A stretch of DNA of 33,586 nt. Source: Parcubacteria group bacterium GW2011_GWB1_40_14. Lineage in GTDB: Bacteria > Patescibacteriota > Minisyncoccia > Terrybacterales > GWB1-40-14. Location: assembly GCA_000996085.1 (NCBI GenBank), contig LBYG01000015.1, positions 4,326 through 37,911 of the forward strand. The letters run 5' to 3'. The translations under genes and the position numbers were made by a program. Shown in pieces: positions 26,386 through 33,586 of this stretch. A model generated the notes under the pieces. The model had not been told where the DNA came from. It was given only the letters and a program-made list of their open reading frames with translations, and did no database searches. Every line of letters begins with the position of its first letter. Position 1 is the first letter of the stretch.

Positions 26386-26562
26386 GCGCAAGATTTCGTG
26401 TCTCGCGATTACGCTTACGCATTTGGCAAAATTTATTTCGCACTGCATGAATTTACGGAGCGGGCCGCTCTACGGTGCGTTTCCTTTCCGTAAATTCATT
26501 TGCGCTTAATATGATTTTGCTGCAAATGCTTTCGCTAGGTCGCTTAGACACGAAATCTTGCT
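26386..26562. repeat. Long bulged inverted repeat (about 175 nt)
   Basis: AAGATTTCGTGTCT/AGACACGAAATCTT, GCATTTggCAAAAT/ATTTTGctgCAAATGC, ATGAATTTACGGA/TCCGTAAATTCAT. Confidence 0.9.
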
Positions 26563-26569
26563 TATTTTA

Positions 26570-26757
26570 TATTGGAAGTAGTATTGTGCATAACTACACA
26601 CTGGAAAATTTTTTTACTATGTGTAGAATTGGAAGTACAGAGTTCTTTTAGTCTTCTAGCTTTAAAAGAGTTTAGTAACTCTTCTTTGGGCTTGGGAACC
26701 CGATCTTTTAGATTGGGAACATCTAACAGCACCCCCACATGTATATGTGGGGATTTT
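26570..26757 (+). ncRNA. Candidate structured RNA upstream of hpf/raiA ending in an intrinsic terminator
   Basis: CTACACA..TGTGTAG, CTTTTA..TAAAAG, AAGAGTTtagtAACTCTT, CCCGATCttttaGATtGGG and CCCCACATgtatATGTGGGG-ATTTTG. Confidence 0.4.
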
Positions 26758-26962
26758 GCTTATTTGACTGCGTTTGGCGAATTCAAATTAGTCCTGAGCT
26801 TGCTTGCAGTGAGCCTGTCGAATCTGTCGAAGGGCTACATTACAAAATCAAAGTCCCGTACCCTGCCCAAGGCTCTGGTGCGGGGCTATTTATATATAAA
26901 ATGCTATAATAAATAAAGTAAGGTTACTTTTAATTTTTCGCTTTACGCTTTAAACTTCTAAT

Positions 26963-27358
26963 ATGAGACTCATAATCAAAGCCACAAATTTTTCATTGAC
27001 CCCTTCTCTTTCCGACTTTATTGAAAAGAAGATAGGCGGCGAAATTAATAGTCTTTTAGCCTCAAAATTCGGATCCTCTAAGATCAAGAAAGGTAAAGAA
27101 GCTCTTGAAGTTAAAGTTGAGGTGGCTCGGACAACACGACATCATAAAAAAGGTGATATTTTTCGCGCCGAAGCTACAATAAGGCTTCCCGGTAAAAAAA
27201 CTTTACGTGCTGAAGCTGAAGAATGGGATGTTCGTGTAGCGTTGGATCGCGTACGCGACGAATTATTTATGGAGATCAGTAAGTGGAAGCAAAAGAGATT
27301 AGCAGCTGTCAGGAAGGGCGGACGTAAATTTAAGAATAGCCTGAAAGGACTTAATTAG
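26963..27358 (+). CDS. hpf: Ribosome hibernation promoting factor / RaiA family
   Basis: MRLIIKATNFSLTPSLSDFIEKKIGG...ALEVKVEVARTTRHHKKGDIFRAEATIRLPGKKTLRAEAEEWDVRVALDRVRDELFMEISKWKQK. Confidence 0.92.
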   Translation: MRLIIKATNFSLTPSLSDFIEKKIGGEINSLLASKFGSSKIKKGKEALEVKVEVARTTRHHKKGDIFRAEATIRLPGKKTLRAEAEEWDVRVALDRVRDELFMEISKWKQKRLAAVRKGGRKFKNSLKGLN

Positions 27359-27693
27359 TATTTGATGGTTTGCTTGTTCAGCCTACCCAGCTCTAATTTT
27401 AAAAATTTTATACTTATATTGTTTGCCGAGTTTTCAGATCTATAAGAATATAAAATTAGGACCGGGTGGAGCTGGATTGAAAAAAACGAGATGTATGTTA
27501 AGGTGAAAATATAGTAATTTTATATTTGTTATTAAAAGAAAGAGAATTTAAAAAAAATAGCGGTTAGGATAGGTTTTATTAAAAAAATAGTACTAAACCC
27601 TAAACCCTCTACCCTAAACTCCAAAATATGAATCCCGTTAGAGACAGCTTAGCGGGAAATTATAAGTAGTTTAGTGATATTTATAGATAGTAA

Positions 27694-28260
27694 TTTTTTT
27701 GCAGGATCAAACGCAATATTACGGAAGACGAAGAGCTTGCGGCATTTGAGGTCGCGTTACGCGATGCCGGTATTGCTAAATATAATCTTGTACACGTCTC
27801 ATCCATTTTTCCTCCGGGGTGCAGACGCATTTCACGAGCAAAGGGTCTTGAATATTTATCTGCGGGAGAAATTGTTTATTGTGTAATGGCGCGCATAGCT
27901 ACCAATGAGCCCAATAGGCAACTTTCTGCGGCAATAGGTGTCGCTTTGCCAGCGGACGAAAGGCAATACGGTTATTTATCCGAACATCATTCCTATGGCC
28001 AGACTGGTGAAAAAGCGGGGGAATACGCTGAAGATTTGGCCGCTTCAATGTTGGCTTCAACGTTAGGCATTAAATTTGATCCGGATGAAGCGTGGGATTC
28101 CCGCCGTCAGGCTTTTAGACTTTCGGGTAAAATTGTTCGCACGTCCAATATTGTTCAATCTGCCCGTTCAGACTCAAAAGGCAAATGGACATGTGCCATA
28201 GCTGCCGCGGTTTTAATTTTACCCGACAGCGTTTTGATCCACGATAACGGTAACGCATAA
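27694..28260 (+). CDS. pdaD: Pyruvoyl-dependent arginine decarboxylase, start codon unclear
   Basis: [31 protein letters not shown]...[29 protein letters not shown]; frame open from 27694 without ATG before the catalytic Ser region. Confidence 0.88.
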   Translation, partial: FFCRIKRNITEDEELAAFEVALRDAGIAKYNLVHVSSIFPPGCRRISRAKGLEYLSAGEIVYCVMARIATNEPNRQLSAAIGVALPADERQYGYLSEHHSYGQTGEKAGEYAEDLAASMLASTLGIKFDPDEAWDSRRQAFRLSGKIVRTSNIVQSARSDSKGKWTCAIAAAVLILPDSVLIHDNGNA

Positions 28261-28285
28261 AAAATTAAATAAATTTTAATATTTT

Positions 28286-29122
28286 ATGATACGGCAAACT
28301 TTTCTTGGAATTGAAGAGCCATCATACGAAAAGGCGCGGGCGGTTATTATCCCCGTGCCTTATGACGTTATGGCTTCATATGGAACCGGTGCCAGATTTG
28401 GTCCCGACGCCATTATCCGTGCTTCACAACAGGTTGAAACTTATGATGAAGAATTGGAAAAAGATCTTGACCATTTGCCTTTGTTTACTCATGAACCGTT
28501 AGCTCCGGACAAATCTTCTGCTGAAGCCATGATGGATAAGCTCGAAGCAATAGTTAAAGAGGTAGACGAAGACGGTAAAATACCCGTTGTTTTAGGGGGA
28601 GACCATTCGCTTTCAATTGCGCCAAGCCGGTATTTTGCAAAAAAATATCCCGGTGTTGGAATTTTGCATCTTGATGCGCATAGCGATTTGCGTACAATTT
28701 GGGAAGAAAGCCCATTTAGTCACGCAAGTTCTATGCGTCACGCATATAATTTGGGCGCAAATATGGTTCAGGTAGGTATCCGTTCAATGCCCAAAGAAGT
28801 TGTGGATGAATGTAAAGAACATCGTAAAGTATTTTTAGCTCCAGATGTTCCGGTAGAAGAAATACTCGCAGCCCTACCCGATAAAGTTTATATTTCTCTT
28901 GATATTGATGTTTTGGACCCCTCATTAATTCCTGCAACAGGGACCCCTGAGCCGGGTGGTATCGGTTGGTATGATCTGTTAAAGCTTTTGCGCGCTGTAG
29001 CCACAAAAAAACAAGTTTTGGGTTTTGATCTGATGGAATTGTCTCCTGTGCCGGGATTAATTCATCCGGAATACGCCGCGGCGCGTCTTTTGACCAAATT
29101 TTTCGGTTATTTATTGGCTTAA
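28286..29122 (+). CDS. speB: Agmatinase (arginase/ureohydrolase family)
   Basis: GGDHSLS, GILHLDAHSDLR, SLDIDVLDPSLIPATGTPEPGG. Confidence 0.95.
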   Translation: MIRQTFLGIEEPSYEKARAVIIPVPYDVMASYGTGARFGPDAIIRASQQVETYDEELEKDLDHLPLFTHEPLAPDKSSAEAMMDKLEAIVKEVDEDGKIPVVLGGDHSLSIAPSRYFAKKYPGVGILHLDAHSDLRTIWEESPFSHASSMRHAYNLGANMVQVGIRSMPKEVVDECKEHRKVFLAPDVPVEEILAALPDKVYISLDIDVLDPSLIPATGTPEPGGIGWYDLLKLLRAVATKKQVLGFDLMELSPVPGLIHPEYAAARLLTKFFGYLLA

Positions 29123-29283
29123 TTATCGTTTCAGGGTAATACTATTTTAGTTTGCGGTCTTTTTTATGGCCGTTTTCTTTTTGGGATAATTCTGCTATTG
29201 TTTATTTACGATTAATTTGATTCCCGACGCTGCGGTCGGGATGCGCATTTTCGCATCCACTCGCTAGCGCTCGCGGGCGAAAA

Positions 29284-32076
29284 ATGGCATTTAAACTCGA
29301 AAATTTATTCGGAGACGCAAACGCCAAAGAAGTAGATAAATTAAGTCTTATTGTTGAATTGGCAAATGCTAAGGAAGAAGAAATGAAGGCGCTTAGCAAT
29401 GACGGTTTGCCGACAAAGACAGAAGAGTTCAAAAAACGTTTGAAAGAGGGCGCAACTCTGGACGATATTTTGCCGGAGGCTTTTGCGTTGGCGCGTGAAG
29501 CCGGCCGAAGAACTTTGGGACAGCGGCATTATGATGTTCAGCTTATGGGCGGCATGGTTTTGCATAGCGGTAAAATAGGAGAAATGAGAACCGGTGAAGG
29601 AAAAACTTTAGCGGCAACCGCGCCCGCATATCTTAACGCGTTATCCGGTGAAGGTGTTCATGTCGTAACCGTAAATGATTATTTGGCTAAACGTGACACA
29701 GTATGGATGGGACAAATTTATAGTGCATTGGGTTTAACTGTGTCATGCGTTACTCAGGAAGGTTCATATTTATACGACGCATCTTTTTCCGCCAAAGGCG
29801 GATCCGCCTCTGGCGGAAATGTAACCATAGAAGAAGAAGATAAAGAACGGGATACAAAAGGCGCATTCGAAGTAGTTGCGGATTTTTTGCGTCCGGTTTC
29901 AAAAAAAGAAGCTTATGCGGCTGATATAACATACGGCACTAATAACGAATACGGATTTGATTATTTGCGGGTGGTTTTGTCTGAAGCAGAAATGTCCCAG
30001 CGCGGTCACAATTTCGCTATTGTCGATGAAGTAGACTCTATTTTAATAGATGAAGCACGTACTCCGCTTATTATTTCTTCGCCCGATACCCAAGCCTCAA
30101 AAAAATATGAAGAATTTTCCCGTTTAGTTCCGCGTCTTAACGAGAACACAGATTATAACTTGGATGAGAAAACTAAATCCGTTTTACTTACTGAAGAAGG
30201 CATTTCGAAAGTTGAAAAACTTCTTGGTATAGCTAATCTGTATGCGGATTCTGATCCGAGGATTGTCCATCATTTGGAACAAGCTTTACGCGCTCATGTT
30301 TTTTATAAGCTGGACAGGGATTATGTCGTAAAGGACGGCGAGATAGTTATTGTAGATGAATTTACCGGTCGCCTAATGCCGGGACGCCGTTGGTCTGAAG
30401 GGTTGCATCAGGCGGTTGAGGCAAAGGAAGGGGTACGCATACAAAGTGAGTCCCGCACTTTGGCCACAATAACTTTTCAGAATTACTTCCGTATGTACAA
30501 AAAGCTTTCCGGTATGACCGGAACAGCTGTTACCAATGCCGAAGAGTTCCATAAGGTTTATAAATTGGAGGTTGTCGTTGTTCCGACAGCAAAGCCAATG
30601 GTAAGGAAAGACCAGGCGGATCTTATATATAAAAACGAAGAAGCAAAATATAACGCGGTAGTAGAAGAGATAAAAGAGAGACATTCAACCGGTCAGCCGG
30701 TCCTTGTCGGTACGGTTTCTATTCAAAAAAATGAACTTTTGTCAGCTCTGCTTAAACGCGATGGCGTACCTCATCAGGTTTTGAACGCAAAAAATCACGA
30801 ACAAGAAGGCGCGATAATTGCGCAGGCCGGAAGATTGAGCGGAGTAACAATTGCGACCAATATGGCAGGACGCGGTGTTGATATTATTTTAGGCGGAAAT
30901 CCTAAAGTTGAAGAAGATGCCCAAAAAATCCGTGAGCTGGGAGGATTGCACGTTATTGGAACTGAGCGTCATGAGGCTCGCAGGATCGATAATCAGTTGC
31001 GCGGTCGTGCCGGACGACAGGGGGATCCGGGTTCGTCAAGATTTTTTGTTTCTTTGCAGGATGATCTAATGCGTATTTTCGGTGGAGACCAATTGGGCGG
31101 TGTTATGCAAAAGCTCGGCGTTCCCGACGATATGCCCATTGAAAGCAAAATTGTTTCCAAAGCAATTGAAGGCGCGCAAGCCAGGATAGAGGGCTTTAAT
31201 TTTGATTCAAGAAAACACTTGCTTGAATATGACGATGTAGTAAATAAGCACAGAAACGCGATATATACGCGGCGCAGGCATACGCTCAAAGGTACCAAAG
31301 ATGAATTAACCGAGCGGATGAAAGAACTTATTGCCGAGGAAATCGAAGCTATTGTGGATGCGCATACCCCCGGGGATTATTGGAACGATTGGAGCATAGA
31401 AGAATTAGTTGAGAATGTTAAAACTATCAGTCCTTTGCCGGATAATTTTCACGCGGAGCTTCTTGAGGTTGCTCAGAAGGGTAAGGTTTTTACTGAAGAT
31501 AAAGAAGAAAAAGAAGATAAAGATTCTTTTACTAATGACCCGCAAGACAGGAGAGAAGCTGCAAGAAAATTTGTTCTTTATACAATATATAAATATTTGG
31601 ATGATAAAATAAAACAATTCGGTGATGTTGCCACTGATGTTTTTCGTTTTGTTTTACTGCGTTCAATGGATGGCGCATGGATGGATCACTTAGATGCAAT
31701 GGAAGCTTTACGCGATTCAGTAAGTTTGCGTGCTTATGGCCAGCGAGATCCCTTAGTTGAATATAAGAATGAAGGCAGAAGGTTGTTTGATGAACTCATG
31801 AAGGTTATGCGCGCCCAAGCCGTCCGTATGGTTTTTAGGGTAGAGCCGAGAGTCCAGGTTGCCCAGCCGGCAAATATACAAACCGTTCATCAATCCGGCA
31901 GTCTTTTGGATAAAAATTCTCATGCTGGTCATAACCATACACAACCCGTTGTAAGCGGTCAGCAGCACGTCGGAAGAAATGATCCGTGTCCTTGCGGAGC
32001 GGTGAATCCACAGACAGGAGAAGTATACAAGTATAAGAAATGTGGATTGATTAACGCCCCGCACCACCGCAGATAA
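29284..32076 (+). CDS. secA: Preprotein translocase subunit SecA
   Basis: MRTGEGKTLAATAPAYLNAL, VNDYLAKRD, VDEVDSILIDEARTPLIIS, GRAGRQGDPGSSRFFVSLQDDLMRIF, C-terminal SEC-C CPCG..KKC. Confidence 0.98.
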   Translation: MAFKLENLFGDANAKEVDKLSLIVELANAKEEEMKALSNDGLPTKTEEFKKRLKEGATLDDILPEAFALAREAGRRTLGQRHYDVQLMGGMVLHSGKIGEMRTGEGKTLAATAPAYLNALSGEGVHVVTVNDYLAKRDTVWMGQIYSALGLTVSCVTQEGSYLYDASFSAKGGSASGGNVTIEEEDKERDTKGAFEVVADFLRPVSKKEAYAADITYGTNNEYGFDYLRVVLSEAEMSQRGHNFAIVDEVDSILIDEARTPLIISSPDTQASKKYEEFSRLVPRLNENTDYNLDEKTKSVLLTEEGISKVEKLLGIANLYADSDPRIVHHLEQALRAHVFYKLDRDYVVKDGEIVIVDEFTGRLMPGRRWSEGLHQAVEAKEGVRIQSESRTLATITFQNYFRMYKKLSGMTGTAVTNAEEFHKVYKLEVVVVPTAKPMVRKDQADLIYKNEEAKYNAVVEEIKERHSTGQPVLVGTVSIQKNELLSALLKRDGVPHQVLNAKNHEQEGAIIAQAGRLSGVTIATNMAGRGVDIILGGNPKVEEDAQKIRELGGLHVIGTERHEARRIDNQLRGRAGRQGDPGSSRFFVSLQDDLMRIFGGDQLGGVMQKLGVPDDMPIESKIVSKAIEGAQARIEGFNFDSRKHLLEYDDVVNKHRNAIYTRRRHTLKGTKDELTERMKELIAEEIEAIVDAHTPGDYWNDWSIEELVENVKTISPLPDNFHAELLEVAQKGKVFTEDKEEKEDKDSFTNDPQDRREAARKFVLYTIYKYLDDKIKQFGDVATDVFRFVLLRSMDGAWMDHLDAMEALRDSVSLRAYGQRDPLVEYKNEGRRLFDELMKVMRAQAVRMVFRVEPRVQVAQPANIQTVHQSGSLLDKNSHAGHNHTQPVVSGQQHVGRNDPCPCGAVNPQTGEVYKYKKCGLINAPHHRR

Positions 32077-32085
32077 AAGCGAAGT

Positions 32086-32182
32086 CCAGCACTGTGCTTG
32101 GCTCTAGTGCTGGGCGAAGTCCCGCATCGTGCTTGCCTGCCCAGCATCGTACTTGTTCTGGTGCTGGGCTCTGGTGCGGGAC
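32086..32182. repeat. Cluster of nested CCAGCA..TGCTGG and CCCGCA..TGCGGG hairpins
   Basis: CCAGCAC 32086-32092/GTGCTGG 32107-32113; CCCGCA 32121-32126/TGCGGG 32175-32180 enclosing CCAGCA/TGCTGG. Confidence 0.8.
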
Positions 32183-32310
32183 GGTTCAGGAAAGAAGTAC
32201 AAGAAGTGTCATGGGGCATAGGGATAAAGAAAAAAGCCCGATCGAAAGACCGAGCTTGCATGGAAGGATTTGTAGCTGGTTATTCTAACCAACCGAGATC
32301 TCATTGATTC

Positions 32311-32493
32311 TTATGCGCACCATATTACTTCGTATAAATTTCGATCATCATGCTTGAAATCGTACGGATCACGGTCACCGGCTGATTTAATCATGCGTAC
32401 AGATGCATTCTTTGGTGCTCCAGCAAGATCCCGAGCGGTTTCAGGAAATCGAGCAAGGACTTTAATCTTACGCTCAACCTTCTGTTCTTCCAT
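32311..32493 (-). CDS. Small conserved-looking hypothetical protein (60 aa)
   Basis: Minus strand, GGAG 7-8 nt before ATG, followed by terminator-like hairpin AGCTCGGTCtttcGATCGGGCTTTTTT at about 32234-32260. Confidence 0.65.
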   Translation of the reverse strand: MEEQKVERKIKVLARFPETARDLAGAPKNASVRMIKSAGDRDPYDFKHDDRNLYEVIWCA

Positions 32494-32657
32494 TTTAAAT
32501 TCTCCGTTAAATGTGCTGACGGCAGAATAACACTTTTAAAATATAAATGTCAAATAAGAATCTCTGTTGTATTTCGTTGACTGGAAGAAGTTACAGAGAT
32601 ATCATGGCGCATAACAACGCATAATTATAAGGTAGAATTTATAAACACTATACCAAT

Positions 32658-33050
32658 ATGATAAATGAGTATGAAAATTTTGAAGTCAGTCCGCAATATT
32701 CATATCAACAGTATCAAGAGCTTGGAGGTATTATCAATGAAAATGATTATCAGAATGCTCTTGATCGTGCTCAAAATGCGGTTATGTTAAATAATAAAAC
32801 CTTGATAGGGCAAGCAGAATCTATTGCGAGAGTATCGGGAATCACCTTACATAATGCAGATGGCGTTTTGGATAAAAGGATTATTTTATACGGTAAATTG
32901 CGGACAGATACTAATCCCGGAGTGGAATATCATCATAGTCAAATGTGCGATCAGCAGTTGTTTGCTGAAGCGCTACGAATGTTAGGAGATGCGGATGCGT
33001 TGAAAAAAATAATTGAAGCATATCCCAATATTTTTAATACTATTAAATAA
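32658..33050 (+). CDS. Hypothetical protein
   Basis: 130-aa coherent ORF directly abutting the maf-like gene. Confidence 0.65.
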   Translation: MINEYENFEVSPQYSYQQYQELGGIINENDYQNALDRAQNAVMLNNKTLIGQAESIARVSGITLHNADGVLDKRIILYGKLRTDTNPGVEYHHSQMCDQQLFAEALRMLGDADALKKIIEAYPNIFNTIK

Positions 33051-33586
33051 ATGAAAATTATTTTGGGCTCACAATCAAGAGGCAGAAGAAAGATGCTTCA
33101 AGAAATGGGATATGAGTTTGAAGTAGAGTCAGCAAATATAGATGAAAAAGCAATAAGAATTGACGATCCAAAAGAACTTACACTGGCTTTGGCCCGAGCA
33201 AAAGCAGAAGCTCTTCGAGCGCAATTTTTGGAGAATGCGATACTCATAACGTCAGACCAGGTTGTTGTGTGGAATGGAGAGATCAGGGAAAAGCCGCAAG
33301 ACGAAAAAGAAGCTAAAGAATTTTTAGAAGGATATAATACCCATCCCGCGCAAACAGTTACTGCGGTTGTTGTTATAAATACTGCAACAGGCAAACAAGC
33401 TCAGGGTGTAGATATCGCAACAGTTTATTTTTCTACATTTTCAGAAAAAGATATCAGGGAAATTATAGAGGATAAAAGTTTATTTGAAATGGCCGGAGGC
33501 TTTACCGTTGAAGGTGAATTATGGGAGCGTCATATAAATAAAATTGAAGGAAAGCGCGATAGCGTAATAGGATTACCCAAAGAGCT
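33051..33586 (+). CDS. maf: Maf-like nucleotide pyrophosphatase, truncated by window end
   Basis: MKIILGSQSRGRRKMLQEMGYEFEVESANIDEKAIR...LITSDQVVVWNGEIREKPQDEKEAKEFL. Confidence 0.9.
   Translation, partial: MKIILGSQSRGRRKMLQEMGYEFEVESANIDEKAIRIDDPKELTLALARAKAEALRAQFLENAILITSDQVVVWNGEIREKPQDEKEAKEFLEGYNTHPAQTVTAVVVINTATGKQAQGVDIATVYFSTFSEKDIREIIEDKSLFEMAGGFTVEGELWERHINKIEGKRDSVIGLPKE

Noticed and set aside
27593-27630. Telomere-like CCCTAAA repeats
   Set aside because: Only about three imperfect units in AT-rich spacer; too short to call.
32094-32307. Short ORFs 32094-32288 and 32098-32307
   Set aside because: They read through the nested hairpin cluster; low-complexity translations of repeats.

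Overview
The window is 33.6 kb of bacterial DNA. Its style suggests a Candidate Phyla Radiation/Patescibacteria chromosome (inference: small intergenic structured repeats, four-helix-bundle/IVP gene, surface-protein C-terminal domain family). It carries a dTDP-rhamnose cluster (rfbC fragment, rfbB, rfbD, a frameshifted rfbA-like gene), galU, two giant surface proteins and a secreted metalloprotease sharing a C-terminal domain, a RelB/YafQ-type TA module, an ArsR-type regulator, murB, hpf/raiA, pyruvoyl-dependent arginine decarboxylase, agmatinase, secA and maf. The standout is a family of three small RNA genes (12595-12670, 22351-22420, 22527-22602). Each has a consensus promoter with a 16-bp spacer, a 14-nt 5' arm starting at the predicted +1, a C-GAAA..TTTC-U hairpin, a 9-nt 3' arm and an intrinsic terminator. 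For two of them, the 14-nt and 9-nt arms are complementary to adjacent segments of the anticodon arm of a tRNA-like gene just downstream, in permuted (pseudoknot-like) order. Between the two loci the arms and the tRNA-like target co-vary at 7 of 8 differing positions. This looks like an undescribed two-RNA system with a bipartite, re-programmable guide. The window is also rich in nested modular palindromes, an ORF-bearing and ORF-less GIY-YIG element pair, a ~175-nt bulged hairpin and repeat-derived coding insertions (SecA). All calls are by eye; no searches were run.
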